From NCBI GenBank assembly GCA_016868915.1, contig VGFL01000006.1:1-47710 (forward strand): a stretch of DNA of 47,710 nucleotides. Direction: 5' to 3'. A program made the translations under genes and the position numbers. The DNA comes from Bacteroidota bacterium. Its GTDB lineage: Bacteria; Bacteroidota; Bacteroidia; Flavobacteriales_D; Crocinitomicaceae. How positions within the stretch are numbered: position 1 is the first letter of the stretch; every line of letters begins with the position of its first letter. A model generated the notes under the pieces. That model ran no database searches. It worked only from the letters and a program-made list of their open reading frames with translations, and was not told where the DNA came from. Positions 30,396-39,025 of this stretch are shown here, piece after piece.

Positions 30396-30416
30396 TTTTC
30401 CTAAATTAACCTGAAG

Positions 30417-30497
30417 CTAATGATTTAAATTAAAACGAACGCCTATATCTGCATTTAGTTGCACTTTATCTGCCATGAGGCTGTAATTAACATATTT
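30417..30497 (-). pseudogene. Truncated 3' end of an outer-membrane beta-barrel gene
   Basis: The minus strand reads KYVNYSLMADKVQLNADI then GVRFNLNH and a stop. The alternating polar/hydrophobic pattern with an aromatic residue near the end resembles the last strand of an outer-membrane barrel. An in-frame stop lies just upstream (30498-30500), so only about 26 codons survive. A terminator follows 22 nt later. Without the rest of the gene it is best read as a remnant; a tiny peptide starting at the ATG at 30476 is less likely. Confidence 0.4.
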
Positions 30498-30523
30498 TTA
30501 TGGAAAAACATTTAATCGAACGG

Positions 30524-30554
30524 TTGTATCATTTTTTAACTGAATGTAATTTTG
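30524..30554 (+). promoter_or_regulatory. Bacteroidota-type promoter for the SirB1-like gene
   Basis: TTG (30524-30526), a 20-nt spacer and TAATTTTG (30547-30554) match the -33/-7 consensus with the same spacing as the promoter at 795-825. The ATG at 30564 is 9 nt downstream. The in-frame TTG at 30552 lies inside the -7 box, which rules it out as the start. Confidence 0.7.
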
Positions 30555-30563
30555 AAATGCTTT

Positions 30564-31439
30564 ATGTTACAACTTTCGTCAATACAAGCACTCGTTAATC
30601 TAGTTGATGATCCAGACGACAATATCTATCAGCATGTTCGTTGTGAGTTGATCAAATGTGGGGCATCGGCTCTTCCCATACTAGAAAGTACCTGGGAAAC
30701 CGATTTATTTGGTTCAAAACACCATGAACGAATTGATAAAATTATTCATGAGATTCATTTCGAAGAACTAAAAAAAGAATTAAGCCAGTGGCTTGAATCC
30801 AGTGAAAAGGACTTATTAAAAGGAGCGTGTATTGTGGCAAAATATGATGACCATACAATTGATGAGTCAGAAATTATCAATACAATTCAGAACATTAGGA
30901 GAGATATCTGGCTCGAATTAAACGACAATCAAACTTCATTTGAAAAGGTGAAAATTTTCAATAAAATATTTTTTAATCACCATAAATTTGAAGGCGACAA
31001 AGAAGATTACTTTTCTCCGTCTAATTCTCTTATCGACAAAGTTCTGCATACTAGAAAAGGGAATCCTTTGAGCCTAGGACTCATATACAGTGTCATTGCA
31101 CAATCACTCGACTTACCCATTTATGGGGTAAATCTCCCAAATCATTTTGTATTGGCTTTCATGGATGTAAATGGCATTCATGCGCAAAATAACATAGAAG
31201 ATGAATACGGTGTGTTATTCTATATTAATACATTTTCGCAAGGCTCTATCTTTAATACGAAAGAAATAAAATCTTTTCTAAGTGGTTTAAAATTAGACCA
31301 CAAGCGAGATTTTTTTGAGCCCTGTTCAAATACAGCAATTATACGAAGAATGCTAACCAACCTAATCTCTTGCTACGACCAAACAGTAAAATCTGAAATC
31401 GTTGATAATCTGATTGAATTACGTTCGATATTGGATTAA
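30564..31439 (+). CDS. SirB1/transglutaminase-like family protein
   Basis: The 291-aa cytoplasmic protein has a helical N-terminal part ('LVNLVDDPDDNIYQHVRCELI') and a SirB1-type transglutaminase-like core: 'LDKVLHTRKGNPLSLGLIYSVIAQ', read as HTRKGNPLSLG, then 'LPIYGVNLPNHFVLAF'. The usual catalytic Cys of transglutaminases is not obvious in the core (SLGLIYSV), so an enzymatic role is doubtful. The cellular role of this family is unclear. Confidence 0.75.
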   Translation: MLQLSSIQALVNLVDDPDDNIYQHVRCELIKCGASALPILESTWETDLFGSKHHERIDKIIHEIHFEELKKELSQWLESSEKDLLKGACIVAKYDDHTIDESEIINTIQNIRRDIWLELNDNQTSFEKVKIFNKIFFNHHKFEGDKEDYFSPSNSLIDKVLHTRKGNPLSLGLIYSVIAQSLDLPIYGVNLPNHFVLAFMDVNGIHAQNNIEDEYGVLFYINTFSQGSIFNTKEIKSFLSGLKLDHKRDFFEPCSNTAIIRRMLTNLISCYDQTVKSEIVDNLIELRSILD

Positions 31440-31564
31440 TTCCCAATTCAAGCCAACCAACTACTAGTTTTAAACTTATTTGTTGACATTTCGGAGAAAT
31501 GTTGCCTCTATCAATTTTTGACTGATTTACAATTAAATGTAAGCTGAATGTATTTTCAAAAAAT

Positions 31565-32452
31565 TTAGAAAATTAATTCTGCACTTTGAGTGTATATCTC
31601 ACGATCCGCTTTCTTAAATAACCCTTGAAGAACTTTACCAGGTCCGACCTCAATGACTTCGGTTGCTCCATCGGAGAGCATTTGTTGCATCGTTTGTGTC
31701 CATCGCACTGGCGCTGTAAGTTGAGAAACTAAATTTTTCTTAATCTCATCAGGATTTGAAATAGCGCTTGCAGTGACATTTTGATAAACGGGACAAATCG
31801 GATTGTTAAAAACTGTTTTTTCTATCGCAGCCGCTAATTCCTCCCGAGCCGGCTCCATTAGCGGTGAATGAAAAGCACCACCAACTTGCAATACTAAAGC
31901 TCTTTTTGCTCCAGCCTCTGCTAATTTTGCACATGCAGTCTCTACAGCCTGAATACTACCAGAAATGACTAACTGACCTGGGCAGTTGTAATTTGCAGGA
32001 ACAACAACTCCATCTATTTCCGCACAAATTCGTTCAACTACCTCATCCTCCAACCCGAGAATTGCAGCCATTGTTGAAGGCTCAATTTCACATGCTTTTT
32101 GCATAGCCATAGCTCGTTGAGCGACAAGTTTCAGTCCATCTTCAAATGAAATGCATTTATTGGCCACTAAGGATGAAAATTCACCAAGAGAATGGCCCGC
32201 GACCATATTTGGTTTAAACGCCTCCCCCAAACAGCTTGCTAAAATTGTTGAGTGAAGAAAAATTGCCGGCTGAGTAACTTTCGTTTGTTTTAACTCCTCG
32301 TCCGTTCCTTCAAACATTATTTTCGTTATATCGAAGCCCATAATATCATTCGCCTGATGAAATAAGTCCTTTGCTTGAGAGGAATTTTCATATAAATCCT
32401 GACCCATTCCTGAAAATTGTGCTCCTTGCCCGGGAAAAACGTATGCTTTCAT
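31565..32452 (-). CDS. fabD: Malonyl-CoA:ACP transacylase FabD
   Basis: The 295-aa enzyme moves malonyl from CoA to acyl carrier protein for fatty acid synthesis. It has 'FPGQGAQFSGMG', the nucleophile in GHSLGEFSS (S88), 'AMQKACE' and the catalytic His in 'GGAFHSPLM'. Its start lies 12 nt after the saccharopine dehydrogenase-like gene on the same strand, suggesting co-transcription. Confidence 0.95.
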   Translation of the reverse strand: MKAYVFPGQGAQFSGMGQDLYENSSQAKDLFHQANDIMGFDITKIMFEGTDEELKQTKVTQPAIFLHSTILASCLGEAFKPNMVAGHSLGEFSSLVANKCISFEDGLKLVAQRAMAMQKACEIEPSTMAAILGLEDEVVERICAEIDGVVVPANYNCPGQLVISGSIQAVETACAKLAEAGAKRALVLQVGGAFHSPLMEPAREELAAAIEKTVFNNPICPVYQNVTASAISNPDEIKKNLVSQLTAPVRWTQTMQQMLSDGATEVIEVGPGKVLQGLFKKADREIYTQSAELIF

Positions 32453-32464
32453 TTTATTAAAATT

Positions 32465-33808
32465 TTAATTATTCAATACTTCCTCTGATTCTTCAAATCG
32501 TATGTTAAACATTTCTAATTCAGCCAAAATTGGCTCATAAACCTTTTTATTAATAGGCAAGGTAACTCCTTTTTCTGTTACCGTGCCATTCAAAATCATT
32601 TTCGCCGCAATTGCAACCGGCAATCCCACTGTATTTGACATTGCAGTATACCTCTGATCTTCTCCAATACTAATCATCGATGATATTAATTTATACCGAG
32701 TAGAATTTAACATATATTCAAATTCGTGGTACATTACCAACATATCTTTATCATCTTCCTTCAGAAATAATTTGCTAGTCAATAATTTCTCAAGCAATTG
32801 AGCTGGCGAAGCATCTGGTATACCGAAAGATTCATCTTTATCAAAAATACCTAAAAACTCAAATTGACTGTACAAATGCAAACGATCCTTACGTAAGAAC
32901 ATTTTGAACTTATCCTCTACTGATTTTTCATTGTGGTAGGGCAAAAATGAATTTAAAAATCCCCTGGGAGAGAGTATCTCTGAATTTTTCATTTTGTACG
33001 TGTCATCTGTCATTCCGAGCTCACAGAATACATTAAACCCTTCACAAAAATTTGGTCGACGCAAGGTTCCACGGTACAAAGTTGGTATAGAATCTAATCC
33101 ATACAAAGAACGGTAAGATAGAGAATTACGGTTTGGGTAACCTTCAAATTCCCCAAAATTTGGGATACTTACTTGATCCAGGCGATCAAACAATCGATTA
33201 TATGGAATGTACTTATACTCACCATTATGAATAAAAGATGCAGCCCCGCCCTGCCCTGCGAGAATTACGTTTCTCGGATTCCATGTAAACTTGTAATGCC
33301 AAGGGTTATTGTCACTTTCGGGTGCAATCAATCCACCACAAAAAGATTTAAAACTTTCAACCGACCCCCCTTTTTCTTGGATTTCATGAATAATTTTCAT
33401 GGCACTCATATGATCTATTCCCGGATCTACACCTATTTCATTCATAATTACAATTCCAGCATTAAGCGCTTCAATGTGCAAATCACGCATCTCATTCGAG
33501 ATATAAGATGGCGTGATTAAATTCACTTTAAAATCTATACAATCTTTGGCAACATCTACATGAAAACGTGCTGGTAGCATTGAAATCACCAAATCGGAAT
33601 TACCCAGAACTGGTCTACGTTCGTTGGGATCCAACACATTAAAAGATAAAGCCTCTGCTCTCGGGTGACCAGAAATTTTTCGTTTAACCAAGTCAATGTC
33701 CTTATCAACAACCTTGAGAAACCAATTATATTCTTCAGCTCTGGCTAATAAATATCGAATGAGTGAAGAGGCCGATAGTCCCGCTCCCAAAATTAATATC
33801 GTTTTCAT
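32465..33808 (-). CDS. Saccharopine dehydrogenase family oxidoreductase
   Basis: The 447-aa protein has an N-terminal Rossmann fold ('MKTILILGAGLSASSLIRYLL') and the saccharopine reductase C-terminal domain ('NEIGVDPGIDHMSAMKIIHEI', 'SFCGGLIAPESDNNPW', 'YRGTLRRPNFCEG'). Related enzymes act in lysine breakdown through saccharopine, using NAD(P). Whether this one acts on saccharopine cannot be seen. The start is fixed by the Rossmann motif and by a -7 box 4 nt upstream. Confidence 0.88.
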   Translation of the reverse strand: MKTILILGAGLSASSLIRYLLARAEEYNWFLKVVDKDIDLVKRKISGHPRAEALSFNVLDPNERRPVLGNSDLVISMLPARFHVDVAKDCIDFKVNLITPSYISNEMRDLHIEALNAGIVIMNEIGVDPGIDHMSAMKIIHEIQEKGGSVESFKSFCGGLIAPESDNNPWHYKFTWNPRNVILAGQGGAASFIHNGEYKYIPYNRLFDRLDQVSIPNFGEFEGYPNRNSLSYRSLYGLDSIPTLYRGTLRRPNFCEGFNVFCELGMTDDTYKMKNSEILSPRGFLNSFLPYHNEKSVEDKFKMFLRKDRLHLYSQFEFLGIFDKDESFGIPDASPAQLLEKLLTSKLFLKEDDKDMLVMYHEFEYMLNSTRYKLISSMISIGEDQRYTAMSNTVGLPVAIAAKMILNGTVTEKGVTLPINKKVYEPILAELEMFNIRFEESEEVLNN

Positions 33809-33812
33809 AGGA

Positions 33813-33820
33813 CAAAGTTA
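33813..33820 (-). promoter_or_regulatory. -7 box immediately before the saccharopine dehydrogenase-like gene
   Basis: TAACTTTG (minus strand) is an exact match, with CAA/TTG at 33844-33846 giving a 23-nt spacer. Only 4 nt separate the box from the ATG at 33808. In rnpB the same octamer lies 5 nt before the predicted RNA 5' end, so this mRNA would start at or beside its ATG. Confidence 0.6.
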
Positions 33821-33926
33821 AAAATGCTCTTGAATCAAAGTATCAAAAATTCCATATAAAGTACCTTAAATCTCATCAACACGATAGCATCTATTGAAAT
33901 TGACTAAATTTAAAGCACTAAAAGTT

Positions 33927-34703
33927 ATGATAACAAGGAACATTCGCTATTATTTTCTTCTTTTTGGATTAAGTTTATCATTAAATTTTACATCCCAAAC
34001 CACAGTTTATGTAGCAACGGCTCGCTTAAATAAAAGTACAATAAATTATGCAAAGCAAATAAGTTCAGATATTGAGTTCGTAGATTTTATGCAGGTAAAA
34101 TTCGAAGAAAGAGACAGTTTGCTTAGAAAATGCTCCGGGCTTATGTTACTTGGCGGTTTGGATATTCACCCCTCTCGTTTTAATAAAGGTGAACTCAAAA
34201 AATATTGCGATATTGATGAAACTCGTGATTCTATAGAATTTGCACTTTTACAGTGGGCTGATAACTCATCATTACCCATTTTTGGGATTTGTAGAGGAAT
34301 GCAGTTTATAAATGTTTATTTTGGTGGAACATTGTGCGTGGACATTCCCACTTTTTGCAAACCTTCTTTGAAAAATGAAAAGCACCGCGATCCCAAACGC
34401 AAAAAAGATGTTTATCACAAAGTGACTTTTTCTGAAAATAGCAAATTATTTACCTGTTTTGGAACAGTAAAATCGGCTACAGTAAACTCATTTCATCACC
34501 AATGCGTGGATGAATTAGGCAAAACACTAAAAATTACAGCAAAGAGTTCGGGAGGAATTACTGAGGCGATAGAGAATGATGAGAACCTGCGTAAATCCTT
34601 TATTTTGGGTGTTCAATGGCACCCGGAGCGATATTATGAAAAAGACCCAAATAACTTAAAAATTTTTCAAAGATTTTTTAATGAAATAAAATTGAAAAAT
34701 TAA
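33927..34703 (+). CDS. Exported gamma-glutamyl hydrolase-like (peptidase C26) protein
   Basis: The 258-aa class I glutamine amidotransferase-fold protein has the nucleophile elbow 'FGICRGMQFINVYFGG' (catalytic Cys), catalytic His-Glu in 'LGVQWHPERYY' and 'LLGGLDIHP'. The closest group is gamma-glutamyl-GABA/gamma-glutamyl hydrolases. The N-terminus ('YYFLLFGLSLSLNFTSQ') is a signal peptide, so it acts outside the cytoplasm, perhaps on gamma-glutamyl peptides from the wall. The ATG at 33927 is preferred over a TTG at 33894. Confidence 0.82.
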   Translation: MITRNIRYYFLLFGLSLSLNFTSQTTVYVATARLNKSTINYAKQISSDIEFVDFMQVKFEERDSLLRKCSGLMLLGGLDIHPSRFNKGELKKYCDIDETRDSIEFALLQWADNSSLPIFGICRGMQFINVYFGGTLCVDIPTFCKPSLKNEKHRDPKRKKDVYHKVTFSENSKLFTCFGTVKSATVNSFHHQCVDELGKTLKITAKSSGGITEAIENDENLRKSFILGVQWHPERYYEKDPNNLKIFQRFFNEIKLKN

Positions 34704-34791
34704 ATTTTAACACCTTTATCAAAAATTCATTCCTCGAATTTCATGCTTTCCAACCAAAACTTTGTGTAATTTTATCCATTAAAATCCGGGT

Positions 34792-36084
34792 ATGAAATAT
34801 CATCGAATAGACCATTCACTTTATGTGAAAAACAGACAGAAATTCATTCAAAGAATGGAAAAAAATGCACTTGCTGTGTTTAATTCAAACGATATTTATC
34901 CAATTAGTGCAGACAGTACAATGCCTTTTCAACAACATCGCGATATCTTGTACTTATCCGGTGTGGATCAAGAGGAATCAATTTTAGTACTTTTCCCAGA
35001 TTGCTCGAATCCTGCTCATCGCGAAGTATTATTCTTAAAAGAAACAAGCGAACACATCGCCATTTGGGAAGGAGAAAAACTTACGAAACAAGCAGCATTT
35101 GATACTGCAGGGATTAAAACCGTTTATTGGCTTCAACAATTCCCTGCGATTTTCAAGCAACTCATGGCAGAGGCTCATGGGATTTATTTGAATACTAATG
35201 AACATCTTAGGGCAAATACTGAGGTGGAAACGAGAGAGGATCGCTTCATTAAAAAAGTGAAACAAGATTTTCCGTCCCATCAAGTTTTAAAATCAGCTCC
35301 CATACTGCATAAAATTCGTTCAATCAAAGAAGCCATTGAGCTTGAATTGATGCAAAAAGCTTGTAAAATTACCGAAGCCGGGGTTCGAAGATTATTAAAT
35401 TTTATCAAACCGGGAGTTTGGGAATACGAAATAGAAGCTGAATTGGCACATGAATTTTTACGTAATCGTTCCAAAGGTTTTGCTTATACGCCAATCGTTG
35501 CATCTGGAAAAAATGCTTGTGTTTTACACTATATCGAAAACAATCAGCAATGCAAAGATGGCGATGTGATTCTATTGGATGTAGGAGCAGAATATGCCAA
35601 CTACGCCTCAGATTTAACACGATGTATTCCTGTAAATGGTCGATTCACAACCCGCCAAAAAGAGGTATATAACGCAGTTCTACGCGTAAAATCGGAAGCG
35701 CAGAAATTATTGAAACCAGGTACAATAATGGCAGAATATCACAAGCAAGTTGGATTATTAATGGAAGAACAACTGGTAAAATTAAAATTGATAACACTGG
35801 ACGATATTAAGAAGCAAAATCCTGATTGGCCAGCCTACAAAAAGTATTTTATGCATGGGACATCTCATTTTCTTGGACTTGACACACACGATGTCGGACT
35901 TTGGAATGAGCCGATTCAGGCAGGAATGGTTTTCACGTGTGAACCAGGAATCTACATACCTGAAGAGGGATTAGGAATTAGACTGGAAGACGATTTAGTT
36001 GTTCAAGAAAAAGGAGAACCGTTCAATTTAATGAAAGATATCCCTTTACAAGCCGAGGAGATTGAGGACATAATGAATACATAA
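34792..36084 (+). CDS. Xaa-Pro aminopeptidase (aminopeptidase P family, M24B)
   Basis: The 430-aa protein has a creatinase-like N-terminal domain and a pita-bread catalytic domain. Metal ligands are in 'LLDVGAEYANYASDLTR' (two Asp), 'HGTSHFLGLDTHDVG' (His), 'FTCEPGIYIPEEG' (Glu) and 'GIRLEDDLVV' (Glu). It removes N-terminal residues preceding proline. No signal peptide is seen. The alpha/beta hydrolase gene begins 2 nt after its stop. Confidence 0.94.
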   Translation: MKYHRIDHSLYVKNRQKFIQRMEKNALAVFNSNDIYPISADSTMPFQQHRDILYLSGVDQEESILVLFPDCSNPAHREVLFLKETSEHIAIWEGEKLTKQAAFDTAGIKTVYWLQQFPAIFKQLMAEAHGIYLNTNEHLRANTEVETREDRFIKKVKQDFPSHQVLKSAPILHKIRSIKEAIELELMQKACKITEAGVRRLLNFIKPGVWEYEIEAELAHEFLRNRSKGFAYTPIVASGKNACVLHYIENNQQCKDGDVILLDVGAEYANYASDLTRCIPVNGRFTTRQKEVYNAVLRVKSEAQKLLKPGTIMAEYHKQVGLLMEEQLVKLKLITLDDIKKQNPDWPAYKKYFMHGTSHFLGLDTHDVGLWNEPIQAGMVFTCEPGIYIPEEGLGIRLEDDLVVQEKGEPFNLMKDIPLQAEEIEDIMNT

Positions 36085-36086
36085 TC

Positions 36087-36830
36087 GTGCTGCATTTTAC
36101 GGTTGAAGGAAAAGGTAAAACCTTAGTTTTTTTGCATGGATTTTTGGAATCTAGTTCTATGTGGACTTTTCTAAATATCAATCGATTATATGCTCAAAAT
36201 ATCTTCATTGATTTACCCGGTCATGGTAATTCAGCTTTAACAGATAATTCAGAAAGACCAAGCATTGAATTTATGGCTCATGAAGTGCTGAAGGTTTTGA
36301 ATTTTCTTAAGATAGAATCTTATTCAATTGTTGGACATTCCATGGGAGGATATGTCGGGCTTTTAGTAAAAGAAATGGATTCACGATGTGAAAAGGTTGT
36401 TTTGATCAACTCGAACTTCTGGTCAGACAATGAACAAAAGAAAAAAGACCGACTTCGGGTAGCTGAAATCGTATTTAAAGCTAAGAAAGTGTTTATTCGG
36501 GAAGCAATTCCGAATTTGTTTGGGAATCCTGAAAATCATTCAGAAGAAATTGATGTGTTGATAGATAAGGCCTCAATAATACCGCCTGAATACATTGCCT
36601 ACTCTGCACTTGCGATGCGGGAACGCAAAGATTTCACAAATGAGGTAACTGAAAACCCAACTGATTACTTCATTATTCACGGTAAATTGGACAAACTGGT
36701 AGAGACAGATTTTTTAACGGCCCAACTCAAATCAAGTAATCAACTTTTTGTACTTGAAAATGCGGGACACATGGCACATATTGAACAATCGGAGGAGGTT
36801 ATGGCGATTTTGAAAGGGGTTTTCTCTTAA
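36087..36830 (+). CDS. Alpha/beta hydrolase
   Basis: The 247-aa protein has oxyanion motif 'FLHGFLESSSMW', nucleophile GHSMGGY, the acid in 'IIHGKLDKLV' and the catalytic His in 'ENAGHMAHIE'. Substrate is unknown; esterase or lipase-like activity is likely. The start is GTG at 36087, supported by the typical first strand 'MLHFTVEGKGKTLVFLHG'. It forms a unit with the aminopeptidase gene. Its 3' end overlaps that of the convergent AlkD-like gene by 4 nt. Confidence 0.88.
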   Translation: MLHFTVEGKGKTLVFLHGFLESSSMWTFLNINRLYAQNIFIDLPGHGNSALTDNSERPSIEFMAHEVLKVLNFLKIESYSIVGHSMGGYVGLLVKEMDSRCEKVVLINSNFWSDNEQKKKDRLRVAEIVFKAKKVFIREAIPNLFGNPENHSEEIDVLIDKASIIPPEYIAYSALAMRERKDFTNEVTENPTDYFIIHGKLDKLVETDFLTAQLKSSNQLFVLENAGHMAHIEQSEEVMAILKGVFS

Positions 36831-37504
36831 CGAAAATGCTTTAATGCTTCTCGCTTGGCCAAGCCCTGAAGACCTGACTTTTCCACAAAAGCTCTAACTG
36901 ATTCCGGATTTGTTTTCGCATATTCGCGCAGTGACCAGCCAATTGCTTTTTGAATAAAGAATTCCTTTTCGTTTTTTAACTCTAGTATCAGGCCTTTAAG
37001 CATTGTGAAATTTGTTGCTGATTTATAACGCAACTGAAAAATCAGGCAGGAACGTCTGAGCCACATATTATCGCTTTTACGCCAAGAATTAATAACTGTA
37101 TCGCGCTGATTTGGAAACAAGCGCAAATAGCGACCGAGGAAATTACTCGCCAAGTTATCAACAGAGTCCCACCAAGAATGATTGGTTAGCAAAAATTCAA
37201 GAAAAGATAAATCTTCGATCGTGAGTTCTGTATCTTTCCATTTTACAATGTAATCCATGGCAACATAATGAAATTCACGTTGTTCCCTTTGCCACAATTC
37301 AAAGACCAGCTCACGTTTATTTTCAGGTGAAAAATTTTTGGGAATGGTTGAAAACCAACTTTTTTGTAGAGGTGCTCGAGTAGGTTTTTTAATCCCATAA
37401 AACACGAATCTATTTTTCATATAGCGAGACATGCTTCCCGCCTCAGCATCGTTTTGATATTTTTCAAATTCAGATTCCAGTTTTTGTACAAGAGGAAAAA
37501 TCAT
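36827..37504 (-). CDS. AlkD-like DNA alkylation repair protein
   Basis: The 225-aa all-helical HEAT-like protein resembles DNA glycosylases of the AlkC/AlkD type: 'MSRYMKNRFVFYGIKKPTRA', 'EFHYVAMDYIVK', 'NHSWWDSVDNLASNFLG', 'WLRRSCLIFQLRYK' and 'FFIQKAIGWSLREYAKTNP'. It should excise alkylated bases. The ATG at 37504 is used because an upstream start at 37561 would lie inside the RNase P RNA. Confidence 0.88.
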   Translation of the reverse strand: MIFPLVQKLESEFEKYQNDAEAGSMSRYMKNRFVFYGIKKPTRAPLQKSWFSTIPKNFSPENKRELVFELWQREQREFHYVAMDYIVKWKDTELTIEDLSFLEFLLTNHSWWDSVDNLASNFLGRYLRLFPNQRDTVINSWRKSDNMWLRRSCLIFQLRYKSATNFTMLKGLILELKNEKEFFIQKAIGWSLREYAKTNPESVRAFVEKSGLQGLAKREALKHFR

Positions 37505-37523
37505 GGAGAAAAAATTAAAAAAA

Positions 37524-37907
37524 GGCAAATCATAAGCCGGGTTCTGTATCCTTTGCTGCAAGCAGCTCAGTAGTCTATCATTTATCTAGGACTGATGTCA
37601 CCAACAGCCTCAAGCAACCTACCCTCCGAGATTGGGCGAGCAACCCTCAAGCCCCGGTATATTTGGTCTTTCAGTTCGTAAGGTTTACCTTGCCGTTCTT
37701 GTCACCAACAACGCGGTGGGCTCTTACCCCACCTTTTCACCTTTTCCTAAACAAGATAAACTTGTCAAGGTAGTTTTCCTTTCTGTGGCACTTTCTGTTC
37801 CCACAAGCTTCAACTTGAGAGACCTTCCTGTTAGGAAGTACGACGCTCTGCACTGCCCGGACTTTCCTCTCTTTTGATTTCTCAAAACAGCGATAGACCG
37901 ATTTGCC
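37524..37907 (-). ncRNA. rnpB: RNase P RNA (class A)
   Basis: The RNA of about 384 nt contains the conserved 5' segment AGAGGAAAGTCCGGGC and the 3' ACAGAACCCGGCTTA. Its ends pair as helix P1: GGCAAATC (37900-37907) with GATTTGCC (37524-37531). Seven T follow P1 on the minus strand, so P1 also acts as the terminator stem. It is the catalytic subunit that matures tRNA 5' ends. It lies between a T9SS protein gene and the AlkD-like gene. Confidence 0.95.
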
Positions 37908-37912
37908 TGAAA

Positions 37913-37920
37913 CAAAGTTA
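37913..37920 (-). promoter_or_regulatory. -7 box of rnpB
   Basis: TAACTTTG (minus strand) is an exact TAnnTTTG match, 5 nt before the first base of helix P1. It sits between the stop codon of the upstream T9SS gene (37925) and the RNA, so any -33 element overlaps that coding sequence. It gives an internal calibration of the box-to-start distance in this genome. Confidence 0.75.
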
Positions 37921-37924
37921 CGGA

Positions 37925-39022
37925 TTAGTTTTTAGTTACCCGAATGATTTTAGAACCTGATGCACTTTCTACATTCAAAAAGTAAATACCTGCTGAATAC
38001 GCATGTAAATCCAATGAGAATTTTTGTGAATCAACAGAAACCTGTTCTTCTAATATCAATCCTGTAGCATCCAACAGACTTACATTTTTGATAATTACAT
38101 CTGAACTGACTTGTATCAAATCAGTTGTAGGATTGGGAAAAGCAGATACTTGAAAATCAATGCTATTCAAACCAGCATCTAATCCCAAGTAATTATCTTG
38201 GTATTCAATAACTCGAATTTGCTCAGATCCATTTATATTACTAACAATGATTCTCAACAATACCTCTTTTTTATTTTGTCCTATCCACTCATATTCCGTA
38301 CTTTGAAAAGGAGGCGCCCCGAACCAGGATGGCGGCCCAAAGAATGATTGGTATATGGAATCAATTTCATTGATTTCTCGTTTCAAACGCAATACGTCAA
38401 AAGTACCAAATGGCAAAATCAACTGACCATAACCATCGACCGTACTCGTGATATTTCTCAATTGCTTTATCTTAAAGTCCGCAGCAGGGCTGAAATCAAT
38501 AAAGGTGTAGCCTTTTGTTGTGAAAACTTGGTTATACGTCATCGGGAATTTATACTTGGTTTCGATTGTATCCGAGGGAAAGGCAACGTCAATACCACTC
38601 ACTTTTATCGAAAATCCAACTTTTGTAATGGAGTCTTCCGTTGACTTTTGATAAGATCTAGGGTCAGAGAGAGAGATGGGTAAAAAATCACCTATTTGCT
38701 CTAAGGGGAAGTTTGTTTCAGGAATAAAATAAGAGGATTGGTAATCGTCATCGGCAAAAATGCCAAAGGTCAACTGAACAGGGCTAAATCCGATTGCGGT
38801 AAATTCCCTAACAAATTGGCTGGTTGGTACAAGACCTGAAAAATCCCACGTAAATGCTTCGCCGGCCGAAATATAATCAGTGCTTGTTTCATCGGTTAAA
38901 CTCATCCGAACAGTATCGCCCTGAGAGGCAAAATCGGTTTCACTGAGGGTAATTTGAGCCTTCGTATAACTATTGATGGTCAAGAAACCAACGCAAAAAA
39001 ATAATTGAGATACTCTACCCAT
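37925..39022 (-). CDS. Secreted protein with T9SS type A sorting domain
   Basis: The 365-aa protein has a signal peptide (residues 1-23, ending TKAQ), a beta-rich body of unknown function ('GEAFTWDFSGLVPTSQFV', 'GQLILPFGTFDVLRLKREI') and a C-terminal sorting domain of about 75 residues ('AFPNPTTDLIQVSS ... AGIYFLNVESASG ... IIRVTKN'). It should cross the outer membrane through T9SS. The body resembles other uncharacterised Bacteroidota surface proteins. It starts 3 nt after the DUF3127 gene stop. Confidence 0.85.
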   Translation of the reverse strand: MGRVSQLFFCVGFLTINSYTKAQITLSETDFASQGDTVRMSLTDETSTDYISAGEAFTWDFSGLVPTSQFVREFTAIGFSPVQLTFGIFADDDYQSSYFIPETNFPLEQIGDFLPISLSDPRSYQKSTEDSITKVGFSIKVSGIDVAFPSDTIETKYKFPMTYNQVFTTKGYTFIDFSPAADFKIKQLRNITSTVDGYGQLILPFGTFDVLRLKREINEIDSIYQSFFGPPSWFGAPPFQSTEYEWIGQNKKEVLLRIIVSNINGSEQIRVIEYQDNYLGLDAGLNSIDFQVSAFPNPTTDLIQVSSDVIIKNVSLLDATGLILEEQVSVDSQKFSLDLHAYSAGIYFLNVESASGSKIIRVTKN

Positions 39023-39025
39023 GCT

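Noticed and set aside
37632-37915. Two open frames on opposite strands of about 60-80 codons
   Set aside because: They lie entirely inside the RNase P RNA, whose conserved core and P1 helix are clear.
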